A stretch of DNA of 64,000 nucleotides from an uncultured Fluviicola sp. (GCF_902168135.1 NZ_CABHOL010000024.1:124001-188000), one strand, 5' to 3'; positions 1 through 7,302 are shown, counted from the stretch's first letter. Notes: generated from the letters alone by a model not told the origin. Program-made: numbers and translations.

Positions 1-2
1 GA

Positions 3-185
3 TTAACCACCTCCGCGTCACTTTGGGCCACCGCCGGTATCGGTTCGGCTGTTGCATTGAACATGTTTATCATTGCCAGCCTGGCCACAGCAATCGTTTA
101 TTTCCTGCTGCACGTGAAACGCTTCGGCTGGTATAAAAAAATGATCGAAGACGAAGATGAAAAAGGCAATTCGAAGGAGAAGTAG
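3..185 (+). CDS. MgtC/SapB family membrane protein, C-terminal fragment
   Basis: Only the last 60 codons are inside the window; the gene begins upstream. The visible part starts LTTSASLWATAGIGSA, which resembles the conserved 'GLTTAATLW..AAIG' stretch of MgtC/SapB inner-membrane proteins. A hydrophobic membrane segment and a charged cytoplasmic tail ending NSKEK follow. MgtC-type proteins are linked to growth at low magnesium, but the substrate cannot be judged from this fragment. Family assignment is by motif and is moderately sure. Confidence 0.6.
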   Translation, partial: LTTSASLWATAGIGSAVALNMFIIASLATAIVYFLLHVKRFGWYKKMIEDEDEKGNSKEK

Positions 186-761
186 GATAACATGTTTTTA
201 CTTTTTGCTTGTCCAAAAAGTAACAAAAAGGACCTTTTCCCCGCTTGCTGGTCAAGCAGCCTTCCGTTTCGGAGCGCTTCACGGAAAGGAGGGATCAGGA
301 TCCCAAATGACAAGCACTTTCCGGAACCGCTTCGCCGAAACGGAAGTCCTTATTCTTCGACCGGTCATTCCTGGTTTGAAAATCAATTGGTGCGTTGATA
401 TGCGATCGGAGAATCCGCAATCGGGAGATCATGCTTCGCTGTAACAAGTTTTTTAAGAAGCACAAATTATAGCTCTGAAGAAAAATCAATAAACGGCTTA
501 AGCCGTTAGGGAAATCCGATGAATGGCCTTACGTACATCGCGTAGAAGAACAAACGAAATGGAGCGCAGCCGAACCCCTGTTTGAGCTCAGCCATCGGAT
601 TCTTTGAAAAAGAATTCGTTTATGGTGTGGTGAGTTTGGGGTGCAGGCAGTGGGATGACGTGTAGTTCTCAAACGAGGGATGTACCGCCTTGACCTTTTT
701 GCTTCTTTTTGTGTCAAGACAAAAAGAAGGGGAGCAAACCTGCTTCACCACCTGATTCATT
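186..761. repeat. Repeat-rich spacer with hairpins, no convincing gene
   Basis: This 576-bp stretch has only short frames with low-complexity, frame-shifted looking translations. It holds a perfect hairpin at 702-729 (CTTCTTTTTGT, 6-base loop, ACAAAAAGAAG). A related purine/pyrimidine motif lies near 195-231 (ttgtccaaaaagtaac). An inverted pair AATCCGATG / CATCGGATT lies near 513 and 593. The combination looks like a dispersed intergenic repeat of the kind common in Bacteroidota. Its role is unknown and other copies cannot be checked here. Confidence 0.4.
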
Positions 762-1232
762 TCAGTGAGAATCCACATGCTTCAGCATATATTCCAGTTT
801 CTTATCCATGAAGTAATTCGGGTCCAGATTATAAAATGCATCTGTTAGGGTTGTCCATGTTTCATCAGCCGGATTTTCTTCCGGCAATGATTCCATGATT
901 TGTCTGCATGCTTCCAGGTCTTGAGGAATCTCAGCAGCCGGAAAAGCATCAACAGCCTGTTTGAAAATCTCGTACACTTCGGTCATTCCCAGTTTTTGAA
1001 AGGCATCCAATCCCGCAGTGGTATACTTGTCAGCGTTATTGAAAAAATAGGTGTTGATTCCGCCGCCATTGATCGAATCCTCAATGATCTGTGAAATGAT
1101 CAGAGGTTTTTCAAATTCATTCAGCTCTTGCAGCGCAAATCCATCGTTGCATTTATCCCAAAGTTCATCCATGATTTGCCCATAAATGTTGTCCTTGTTA
1201 TCTGCTGTCAGGTTTGTTAAGTGTTGTTTCAT
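762..1232 (-). CDS. DUF4375 (DMP19-like) domain protein
   Basis: The 156-residue soluble, acidic protein has no signal peptide. The stretch around residues 50-95 (NGGGINTYFFNNADKYT, then AFQKLGMTEVYEIF) is typical of the DUF4375/DMP19 family. That family occurs in many bacteria as single-copy small proteins, and its biochemical role is not established. The gene stands alone between the repeat-rich spacer and a divergent OmpA gene. The first ATG is used; an A-rich AT stretch lies just upstream. The family call is fairly sure, the function is open. Confidence 0.7.
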   Translation of the reverse strand: MKQHLTNLTADNKDNIYGQIMDELWDKCNDGFALQELNEFEKPLIISQIIEDSINGGGINTYFFNNADKYTTAGLDAFQKLGMTEVYEIFKQAVDAFPAAEIPQDLEACRQIMESLPEENPADETWTTLTDAFYNLDPNYFMDKKLEYMLKHVDSH

Positions 1233-1292
1233 GTTCTGATTAAAGAACTTAAAATTAGAAAAAGATTTTAGGTCTCCTACTTGGAGTGATCT

Positions 1293-1377
1293 TAAACATC
1301 CTCCCCCTTTCGTTCCCTCTGACGGAGTCTTACACTCGTCTGAGTCGTCACGACCTCCAAAGGGGGAATTGATAGTG
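1293..1377. repeat. Intergenic repeat, copy 1 of 2
   Basis: About 75-85 bases here are nearly repeated at 2823-2897. Both copies share the order: CATCCT, a C-run, CGTTCCCT, ACGGAGTCT, ACACTCGTCTGAGTCGTCA, ACCTCCAAAGGGG. The ends are complementary (CCCCCTTT with AAAGGGGG), so each copy could fold back. The two copies bracket the OmpA gene in the same orientation. No coding potential is seen in the spacer from 1233 to 1564. Confidence 0.7.
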
Positions 1378-1564
1378 CTTCGAAAATAAAAAAATCGAAA
1401 CCTGGAGTGATTTCCGGATCATTAAGACTATCTATAAAAAGAAGGAGAATTTGTCAGGACAAATAAAGTGGGAGGAACTTGTAAAGAGAGAGAAAAGTCT
1501 GACCCACAGAAATTGTTGGCTTTTTATTTCTGTTTACTTTTGGAATGATCAGACATCTCCCTGT

Positions 1565-2815
1565 ATGAATACTCGCTTTTATCTTTTTATGTCCCTTTGG
1601 GTGGTGTCTTTTTTTGCTGCGGGACAACAATCAACTCACCAGGTAGTTTATTTCCGAACAGACAGTTATCAGCTGGACGAGCATAGCTGCCAAACGATCG
1701 ATAGTATCTCCGGGCAATTAAAAAACGGTGGAGATTATGCCATTCAATTAGTCGGGCACACCGATAATGTAGGTACAAATGAGTACAACCATGAATTGGC
1801 GAAAAACCGCGCTATAGCAGTGCAGAACCGGTTTGTTTCAAAGAATATTCCCCCGGAGAAAATAGCAATCAGTCAATTTGGCGAACTACAGCCCGTAAAA
1901 GACAATGAATCATCCTTCCAGCGGTCACAAAACAGGAGGGTTGAAATCCGGGTTATTATTCAAACGGTTGCTCCGGCTATTCCAACCGAAGAACCCGTTC
2001 TTCAAAAAGCACCCGATTGGCCGCCCACAGATGCCATTGTGGTGGATTACAACCAGCAAACCTATCAATTGCCCGGTGATAAACCAGGAAATACGATCGA
2101 CATAGATGTGATTACCAATACTGCTCAAATGGAATTTTCGAATTTCACAACCATTACAAATAACCAGGAATTGTTGACCTCCAACCTCATGTTTTGCTAT
2201 AAACCTTCCGGCAGGACCACGAATTGCATTCCGGCAAAACCGGTGAAAGTATATATTCCAACAAACAATAGAGCATACTGTGAACCTGTAAAAGCGTTTT
2301 TGTACGATGCAGTTGTAGATAGCATTTCGGGGAGAACTGTTTGGAAAAGAATCCCGTCTGATTTCACCATTGAGGAACACAACAGGGTCAGGTACTTCGT
2401 CATTTATTTGACCAATCTGTGTGGTCCCTGTAAAAATTTTGATTGCAAAATGCCTCATTCCACCCCTGTAAGAGTAAAATTAAAATCCCGGCGCTTTGAA
2501 CTAACCAAAGTCTCTGCCGCTTACCCGGAAACAAACGGACTTTTACCTGGTCAGGCGTATGCTAGAAACAAATACCTCATTTTGTCTTACGACCCGGAAG
2601 TACAGGAAGTGCCGTTTATCAGTGTCAAAGGCAAAACAAAAACAGACAAATACTTTGGATTAAAGGTGAAATTGACTGCTTTAAAACGGGACAAAAACGG
2701 TATTTACATCCTAACGAAAAAGCTCATCCGCAAAAGCAAACCGCGAAAATTAACCCCGGAAGAGCGCATAAAACAAGCAGAGAACCCGGTAGGTGAAGCG
2801 CCTGTGAAGGAGTAA
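1565..2815 (+). CDS. OmpA-family secreted protein
   Basis: The start is set at the ATG opening MNTRFYLFMSLWVVSFFAAG, a clear signal peptide; the frame runs further upstream without a better start. Residues about 25-135 form an OmpA C-terminal-like peptidoglycan-binding domain with the usual order: QLVGHTDNVG, NRAIAVQNRFV, ISQFGE, then SQNRRVEIRV. Unusually the OmpA domain is N-terminal. It is followed by about 280 residues of unknown fold, with a Cys-rich patch (LCGPCKNFDCKMP), that end in a basic tail. The protein probably sits in the periplasm and touches the cell wall. What the C-terminal region does is unknown. The gene is flanked by the two copies of one repeat. Confidence 0.8.
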   Translation: MNTRFYLFMSLWVVSFFAAGQQSTHQVVYFRTDSYQLDEHSCQTIDSISGQLKNGGDYAIQLVGHTDNVGTNEYNHELAKNRAIAVQNRFVSKNIPPEKIAISQFGELQPVKDNESSFQRSQNRRVEIRVIIQTVAPAIPTEEPVLQKAPDWPPTDAIVVDYNQQTYQLPGDKPGNTIDIDVITNTAQMEFSNFTTITNNQELLTSNLMFCYKPSGRTTNCIPAKPVKVYIPTNNRAYCEPVKAFLYDAVVDSISGRTVWKRIPSDFTIEEHNRVRYFVIYLTNLCGPCKNFDCKMPHSTPVRVKLKSRRFELTKVSAAYPETNGLLPGQAYARNKYLILSYDPEVQEVPFISVKGKTKTDKYFGLKVKLTALKRDKNGIYILTKKLIRKSKPRKLTPEERIKQAENPVGEAPVKE

Positions 2816-2822
2816 GGAGTTT

Positions 2823-2897
2823 TTAACATCCTACCCCTTGCGTTCCCTTTAACGGAGTCTGACACTCGTCTGAGTCGTCACCACCTCCAAAGGGGAA
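2823..2897. repeat. Intergenic repeat, copy 2 of 2
   Basis: This is the second copy of the element at 1293-1377, in the same orientation. It differs by a few substitutions (ACCCCTTGCG for CCCCCTTTCG). It starts eight bases after the OmpA stop codon, so it may form part of the 3' end of that transcript. Confidence 0.7.
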
Positions 2898-3033
2898 ACC
2901 CGATCCGGCTCCTAAGCTGGAAACTATTAGCAAATTAGTTTAATCTTTTTTTGAACTTCAATTTTGAACTCAAAGGAGATTCAATCTCTTTCTTTAAGGA
3001 GAGATTTTCGTTCTGAAGCGGATCTTAGGTTTT

Positions 3034-3063
3034 CCCTCCTTGAGGAGGGGTTAGGGGAGGTGG
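3034..3063. repeat. Short G/C-rich intergenic repeat (CCTCCTTGAGGAGGGG type)
   Basis: The sequence CCCTCCTTGAGGAGGGG, followed by TTAGGGGAGGTGG, contains a hairpin CCCTCCT/AGGAGGG. This pattern is familiar from intergenic regions of many Bacteroidota; that statement is recollection and was not searched. It forms part of the gene-free stretch 2816-3427. Confidence 0.5.
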
Positions 3064-3086
3064 CGGCGTTATCGATAGCAGAACTC

Positions 3087-3170
3087 CTATTTCCCAACCT
3101 CCTTCAAAACCTTATTCATCTCCCGAATAGTCAGCCCCGTTAATTTGCGGATCTCTTCTGCCGACGTGGT
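3087..3170 (-). pseudogene. Remnant of a gene 3' end
   Basis: Read leftward, this stretch encodes a plausible protein C-terminus, TSAEEIRKLTGLTIREMN followed by KVLKEVGK and a stop. The sensible coding sequence ends abruptly at about 3170, where a T-run and the dispersed repeat (CCGCAAAGAACGCGG...) begin. The simplest reading is a gene cut off by repeat insertion or deletion. The residue pattern looks like a helical, perhaps helix-turn-helix, tail, but the parent family is not recognised. Confidence 0.4.
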
Positions 3171-3175
3171 ATTTT

Positions 3176-3331
3176 TTTTACCGCAAAGAACGCGGAGAGC
3201 GCAAAGGGTATGAAGAAAACTTTGCGTCCTCATTTTCTTTGCGGTTAAATCAAAAAAGCTGTACCGCAGGTGCAGATTTCATTCAGCTATATCCCTTGTG
3301 CTCCTGGCGTGCTTCGTGGTTCAAAAAACTG
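3176..3331. repeat. Dispersed repeat 'GCaGGtGcAGATTTCATTCAGC', copy A
   Basis: The element begins with a 'ccgcaaagaacgcgg ... ctttgcggtt' inverted section. It continues with AAAAGCTGTACCGCAGG, TGCAGATTTCATTCAGC, TATATCCCTTGTGCTCC and GTGCTTCGTGGTTC. The same blocks recur near 4740, 6427, 7034 and 7110. The copies lie only in the 3.2-7.3 kb section of this window. They carry no convincing gene. Confidence 0.75.
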
Positions 3332-3427
3332 TGCATGCGGAGATTTCTTAAACGGCCGCATTTTAACGTTCCTTCAAATTTAGTTGGCTGTTTTTTCCTT
3401 AACTTGAGATTCATAAAGATTGAGCAT

Positions 3428-4540
3428 ATGGCAACGAAGAAATTACATACTGTTCGATTCGCGGCGAATAAAAGAAACAGTTTTCACAATACGCTAATGG
3501 AGCGTATCAACAGATATTTTGAACAAAAAGGAATTTCCCGCTACGCGAACACCAAAATGTGGGTAAAAACAACAGTCATGCTTTCGCTTTACTTCGTTCC
3601 ATACGTGTTTATGGTAACGGGTTTCGGGACCGGCAACGGGTGGCTGTTTTTCGGCTTCTGGGTGTTAATGGCCTTCGGAATGATCGGGATAGGTACCTCG
3701 GTCATGCATGATGCGAATCACGGAACGTATTCCCCTAATCGAAAAGTGAACCGTTTCATAGGTTCGATCCTGGAGGTGATTGGGGGCTACTCCGTAACTT
3801 GGAAAATACAGCACAACCAGCTGCATCACACGTATACCAATATTGCAGGTTTGGATGATGACCTGGATAGTATTAAATATTTACGGTTCTCACCGCGGCA
3901 GCCCCATTATTGGTTTCACAGGTACCAATACCTGTATGCCTGGTTCTTTTATTCCATGATGACGCTGTTCTGGATGACTGCGAAAGATTATATTCAAATT
4001 GTGCGGTACAAACAGCATGACCTGCTGGTAAGGCATCATGTTTCCATGGGACAGGCAATTTTCAGAGTCACTTTATACAAGTTGTTTTATTACGGCTACA
4101 TCGTGGTATTGCCGATCTTTTTTTCAGGAATGCCTTGGTATTATGTGGTCGGCGGATTCATGGTAATGCATATCATTGCCGGTTTGGTACTGTCCTGCAT
4201 TTTTCAGCCGTCGCATATCGTGGAAACTTCCACGTTTGAGTTACCCGTGGGAGCAGAAACCGGCGGGAAGGAAATGGAAGATCCCTGGGCTATCCATGAG
4301 GTAGAAAACACAACGGACTTTGCACCCGGAAAGGGATTTTTGACCTGGTTCATAGGTGGATTGAATTACCAGATCGAGCATCACTTATTTACCGGGATCT
4401 GCCATGTCCATTACCCGGACCTTGCACCGATAGTTAAAAAAACGGCTGATCAGTTCGGTGTTATCTATCACGTAGAGCCTACATTTTGGAAAGCACTTCG
4501 CGGACATGTCAAAATGCTGAAGAAATTGGGAAGGAAATGA
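3428..4540 (+). CDS. Membrane fatty acid desaturase (acyl-lipid / linoleoyl-CoA desaturase type)
   Basis: The 370-residue integral membrane di-iron enzyme introduces a double bond into fatty acyl chains, which adjusts membrane fluidity. All three histidine boxes are present: HDANH (residues 94-98), HNQLHH (129-134) and QIEHH (315-319). The glutamine in the third box is typical of 'front-end' desaturases related to DesA3/COG3239. Hydrophobic segments lie at about 48-90 and 200-250. There is no cytochrome b5 domain. The start is placed at MATKKLHTVRF, since the upstream frame is repeat sequence. It stands alone between repeat copies. The downstream cold-shock gene is compatible with a temperature theme, but there is no evidence for co-regulation. 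Confidence 0.88.
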   Translation: MATKKLHTVRFAANKRNSFHNTLMERINRYFEQKGISRYANTKMWVKTTVMLSLYFVPYVFMVTGFGTGNGWLFFGFWVLMAFGMIGIGTSVMHDANHGTYSPNRKVNRFIGSILEVIGGYSVTWKIQHNQLHHTYTNIAGLDDDLDSIKYLRFSPRQPHYWFHRYQYLYAWFFYSMMTLFWMTAKDYIQIVRYKQHDLLVRHHVSMGQAIFRVTLYKLFYYGYIVVLPIFFSGMPWYYVVGGFMVMHIIAGLVLSCIFQPSHIVETSTFELPVGAETGGKEMEDPWAIHEVENTTDFAPGKGFLTWFIGGLNYQIEHHLFTGICHVHYPDLAPIVKKTADQFGVIYHVEPTFWKALRGHVKMLKKLGRK

Positions 4541-4654
4541 TTTATTCACCAATGATTAATCGATCCTGTTCCGGGCAATTAAATCCAGGAAGATCCATTG
4601 TGAGTTTCAGGGGATAATTCCTTCTCCGGGTTCTTTGCATCTCCCGGTTCAATT

Positions 4655-4860
4655 AAAAAGCTGCGCCGCAGGTTCAGACATCGTCCAGCCATCCAACCCA
4701 TTAGTAACATCTGCGAAATCTGTGAGATCAGCGGGAACAACAAACAGCTCTGCCGCAGGCGCCGCAGGTGCAGATTTCATTCAGCTATATCCCTTGTGCT
4801 CCTGGCGCGCTTTGTGGTACAATTAAAAATCTGCCGCAGGCGGAGGAATACGAACCATAA
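4655..4860. repeat. Dispersed repeat, copy B (composite)
   Basis: Several blocks of the family occur in tandem: AAAAAGCTGCGCCGCAGG near 4655, CAGCTCTGCCGCAGG near 4743, then GCAGATTTCATTCAGC, TATATCCCTTGTGCTCC and a final CTGCCGCAGGCGGAGG. The gene-free stretch 4541-4933 is mostly made of this material. It lies downstream of the leftward R-body genes. Confidence 0.7.
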
Positions 4861-4933
4861 AATCCGGATTCCTCTGCGCGAAAAACACAAAGACAATCAA
4901 AAGGATGTGGTCTACTGTGTGCTATGTGGTTAA

Positions 4934-5209
4934 TTAAGACGTTGGCTTCCCGTCCAGGATCTTACTCGTCGCAGCGCTCGCAGCGGCCGTATCTACCGAA
5001 TAGATCATATTCACCCCCTGAGTAGTTGCCGCCTGTGCAATGATGTTCATGTTTTGCTGAGCCGCTACAGCGTTTTCCATAAGAAGTCCCAAACTATGCG
5101 CCATTGTTTGATACAAACTGCCCATAGCCATTGCCGGGGCATCAGCCATTACTTTTACGTTGCTTTGTGTTACAGAATCTGTGATCTGCGAATTGACCGT
5201 ATCTGCCAT
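4934..5209 (-). CDS. RebB-like R-body protein
   Basis: The 91-residue protein matches the RebB family pattern: VNSQITDSVTQSNVKVM, DAPAMAMGSLYQTMA, SLGLLMENAVAAQQNMN, then IIAQAATTQGVNMIYSVDTA. In Caedibacter, Reb proteins polymerise into R-bodies, coiled protein ribbons that unroll on a pH shift and can rupture membranes. Family members also occur in free-living bacteria. No signal peptide is present, as expected for a cytoplasmic structural protein. It lies 34 bases downstream of a second gene that looks like a divergent paralogue (5244-5579), so the two are probably co-transcribed leftward. The family call is strong; whether a visible R-body is made is inference. Confidence 0.82.
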   Translation of the reverse strand: MADTVNSQITDSVTQSNVKVMADAPAMAMGSLYQTMAHSLGLLMENAVAAQQNMNIIAQAATTQGVNMIYSVDTAAASAATSKILDGKPTS

Positions 5210-5243
5210 AATGAAAGTGATTTAAAGGATAAAAAATAAACGA

Positions 5244-5579
5244 TTAATGGTTGTTCACCAGCTTCAGTGCTTTTTCAGCTTCCACAGCCAGTTCCCGGAT
5301 CATCGTGATATAACTCGAAGAAGATTCCTGGATTGCTTTCAGTACCACTTCCAGATTCTGCATCACAGGGACCTCACGGGAATTTTGGGGATCGGTAATT
5401 TCAGCCACCGCTTTGGCAGTTGATGCCGTCAGGATCTGCTGCAAAGCATGTTGATTGGCAACCATTTGCTCCATGAGCAGATTTACATTGAAAACGAATC
5501 CGGCCAGTAATGTTTGTTCCAATACTTCAGAAGCATTCGACGAAACCGGACCCGGAGTTGGGGGAGTGTGTGTTGTCAT
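5244..5579 (-). CDS. Probable divergent RebB paralogue / R-body companion protein
   Basis: The 111-residue protein has a Pro/Thr-rich N-terminus (TTHTPPTPGP) and a helical body. By eye the segment LLMEQMVANQHALQQI lines up with LLMENAVAAQQNMNII of the adjacent RebB protein, followed by A.T...V..I in both. This suggests a diverged copy of the same fold with a different C-terminal half (residues 70-111, charged helix ending EKALKLVNNH). It is the first gene of a two-gene leftward unit. An alternative is an unrelated helical assembly factor. Function beyond the R-body context is not known. Confidence 0.6.
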   Translation of the reverse strand: MTTHTPPTPGPVSSNASEVLEQTLLAGFVFNVNLLMEQMVANQHALQQILTASTAKAVAEITDPQNSREVPVMQNLEVVLKAIQESSSSYITMIRELAVEAEKALKLVNNH

Positions 5580-5650
5580 AGTGGTATTTTAAAGTGCACC
5601 AAAGTAATCAATACCGATCATTTCTCCTACTTTTTTCAAACCAAATAACC

Positions 5651-5678
5651 GTGGCCACGCGATTAATCGCGTAGCCAC
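5651..5678. other. 28-bp near-perfect palindrome
   Basis: GTGGC-C-ACGCGATT is followed at once by AATCGCGT-A-GCCAC, giving 13 of 14 paired positions with no loop. It lies in the 230-bp gene-free spacer between the two leftward RebB-type genes and the third small gene at 5810-6145. A second possible stem (AGCGTG...CACGCT, near 5772-5798) lies further right in the same spacer. It could be an intrinsic terminator for the gene at 5810-6145 or a dispersed palindromic element. Confidence 0.6.
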
Positions 5679-5809
5679 AGTAAATCATTGCCAGGAAACA
5701 AAAAACCGCCGCGGTGGGCGGAGACTATATCCTACAACCTCTCCATGCTCCTTGTACACAACGAGAACAAGCGTGAAGATTTGATACCCCACGCTCGTGC
5801 TGTTTTTCC

Positions 5810-6145
5810 TTATTGGTTTAAGTTCCAGGAAGCAACTACCGCATTTAACTGGGTTGGCTTAGTAACATTGAGATCTGTGTAAGTGCAGTTGAGTGTCACC
5901 GTGCCGGTTTGGATCGGGCTTGGGAGCTGCAACTGCATCGACCCGCTTTGGATCACGAAGTCACCGATCTTTAATCCGTCAGGAAGACTTTGAAGCGGTG
6001 CTGCTTGAATCAGTGTCAGGGAATAGACCTTGGTGGGTCCCGAATAAAAATCACAGCGTGCCGTGTAATAATCAGGTGAAATCGTAACCTGGATGTAAGA
6101 TGTTGCGTCCAGCATATAAGCCGGAAGTGTAAGTGGTAATGCCAT
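5810..6145 (-). CDS. Small beta-rich hypothetical protein next to the R-body genes
   Basis: The 111-residue protein begins MALPLTLPAYMLDATSY. This start is preferred because the upstream frame is out of character with the rest. It is rich in Thr, Ser, Tyr and Val in alternating patterns, suggesting a beta-sandwich or barrel (for example VTISPDYYTARCDFYSG and GTVTLNCTYTDLNV). No signal peptide or known motif was found. It reads in the same direction as the two RebB-type genes but is separated from them by 230 bases and a palindrome, so it may be its own unit. A role in R-body assembly or as a co-packaged partner is only suggested by position. Confidence 0.6.
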   Translation of the reverse strand: MALPLTLPAYMLDATSYIQVTISPDYYTARCDFYSGPTKVYSLTLIQAAPLQSLPDGLKIGDFVIQSGSMQLQLPSPIQTGTVTLNCTYTDLNVTKPTQLNAVVASWNLNQ

Positions 6146-6335
6146 AACAGACGTTTTAAAAGTGAATACTGGTATGTGACAAATATATCTTTTAAAACGA
6201 CTACGAACCATAAAATCTGCGTGATCAGCTTGCAAAAAGGAAAAACTCCGCGTCCTTTGCTTCTTTGTTCCTTCGCTGTCCTTGCTTTGCTGAAGCTATG
6301 CGTAGGCAAGAGCTATGGCGCAAGCGTAGCGGTTC

Positions 6336-6505
6336 AACCAAAAAAGCTGTACCGCAGGTGCAGATTACACATAAAGAGGCATCCGGTAGGTGCCTCCAAC
6401 TATTTGTGCATTTGTGGGGAAAAGAAAAAAAGCTCTGCCGCAGGCGGAGATTTCATTCAGCTAATATCCCTTGTGCTCCTGGTGTGCTTCGTGTTCCATA
6501 TTCGC
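6336..6505. repeat. Dispersed repeat, copies C1 and C2
   Basis: A partial copy (AAAAAAGCTGTACCGCAGG, then TGCAGATTACAC) lies at 6336-6369. A fuller copy follows at 6427-6505 (AAAAGCTCTGCCGCAGGCGG, AGATTTCATTCAGCTAATA, TCCCTTGTGCTCCTGG). Together with copy B these frame the R-body genes. The rest of 6146-6579 shows no gene. Confidence 0.7.
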
Positions 6506-6579
6506 GCGTTTAGCAGTCCGAATCCACCACTTATTTCGAAGCTTTTGAAAATAAATTAGGATGCTGTGTTTATTAGATG

Positions 6580-6587
6580 TACATTTG
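6580..6587 (+). promoter_or_regulatory. Candidate promoter -7 element for the cold-shock gene
   Basis: TACATTTG matches the Bacteroidota -7 consensus TAnnTTTG exactly. No good TTTG was found about 20 bases upstream, so the -33 element is weak or absent. If used, it would give an untranslated leader of roughly 155 bases before the ATG at 6748. Cold-shock messages in other bacteria have leaders of similar length. Confidence 0.4.
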
Positions 6588-6713
6588 ACACAATTCAATA
6601 GAAGATTGTTATCTCAATCAGACTGTAAAGTCACTTTTACACTCCAATTAATTTAAACATTTTTTCTTAAAAGCCGCTCGGTGTTCGATCGGTCGAGAAT
6701 TATTATACTAATT

Positions 6714-6732
6714 GTTCCGCTAAGAACGGAAC
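6714..6732 (+). promoter_or_regulatory. Hairpin just before the cold-shock start codon
   Basis: GTTCCG (6714-6719), loop CTAAGAA, CGGAAC (6727-6732) form a perfect 6-bp stem. It ends 15 bases before the preferred start codon at 6748 and could affect ribosome access. A further imperfect stem (CTCGG...TCGAG) lies at about 6677-6697. A role in temperature control is inference. Confidence 0.4.
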
Positions 6733-6747
6733 GCAATGCAAAAGAAT

Positions 6748-6939
6748 ATGAATAAAGGAACAGTAAAATTTTTCAACGACGCAAAAGGCTTCGGATTTAT
6801 TACAGGAGAAAACGGTCAGGAAATATTTGTTCACGTATCCGGGTTGAACCAGGATATCCGTGAAAACGACACAGTATCTTACGATACAGAAAACGGAACT
6901 AAAGGTTTAAACGCTGTAAATGTGAGCGTGGTTAACTAA
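6748..6939 (+). CDS. Cold-shock (CspA-type) nucleic-acid-binding protein
   Basis: The 63-residue single cold-shock domain is the normal length for the family. The RNA-binding motifs RNP1 (KGFGFI) and RNP2 (IFVHVS) are both present, after the usual MNKGTVKFFND opening. Such proteins bind single-stranded RNA or DNA and melt RNA structure, either at low temperature or as general chaperones. The start at 6748 fits the family; an ATG four codons upstream (6736) is possible. A strong terminator follows, so it is a single-gene unit with a long leader. Confidence 0.92.
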   Translation: MNKGTVKFFNDAKGFGFITGENGQEIFVHVSGLNQDIRENDTVSYDTENGTKGLNAVNVSVVN

Positions 6940-6955
6940 AAGACTTATATGTTTT

Positions 6956-6990
6956 TAAGGGGTTGGACGATGATTCGTTCAACCCTTTTT
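6956..6990 (+). terminator. Intrinsic terminator of the cold-shock gene
   Basis: AAGGGGTTGGACGA and TCGTTCAACCC form a long stem separated by a short loop (TGAT) and are followed by TTTTT. It begins 17 bases after the stop codon. Confidence 0.8.
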
Positions 6991-7033
6991 GGTTTAAATA
7001 ACCCCGGTAACGGTAATCCTCCGCGGGCAAAAT

Positions 7034-7250
7034 AAAAAGCTCCGTCGCAGGCGGAGATTTCATTCAGCTAATATCCCTTGTGCTCCTAGCGCGCTTCGTG
7101 GTCCAATAAAAAAGCTCTGTCCGCCGCGGCGGGTGCAGATCGAATCGGTCCATATCCCTTGTGTTCCTTGTGTGCTTGGTGGTCCAAAACCCGCCGCAGG
7201 CGGAGCTTTCATCAATTACCCTTCCTTGCGTTCTTCGAGCATCTCCCGGT
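7034..7250. repeat. Dispersed repeat, copies D and E
   Basis: Copy D at 7034-7108 carries AAAAAGCTCCGTCGCAGG, CGGAGATTTCATTCAGC and ATCCCTTGTGCTCC. Copy E at about 7110-7250 is more diverged (CCGCCGCGGCGGG, CATATCCCTTGTGTTCC, CCGCCGCAGGCGGAGC). These fill the gene-free stretch 6991-7302 before the esterase gene. Confidence 0.7.
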
Positions 7251-7302
7251 TCGCTCATTCTCCAAAGATTTCCTACATTTATAAGCACAAAAAACCAATG
7301 CG

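Noticed and set aside
157-489. Several overlapping frames of 60-95 codons after the MgtC-like fragment
   Set aside because: Their translations are low in normal protein character, change from frame to frame, and contain repeat-derived KSNKKD-type peptides. They lie in the repeat-rich spacer.
4635-4826. 63-codon frame in front of the R-body locus
   Set aside because: It is made entirely of blocks of the dispersed repeat (AGADFIQLYPLCSWRA recurs at the other copies), so it reflects the repeat and not a gene.
6176-6559. 127-codon frame before the cold-shock gene
   Set aside because: It carries the same repeat-derived peptide (GDFIQLISLVLLV) and has no family resemblance.
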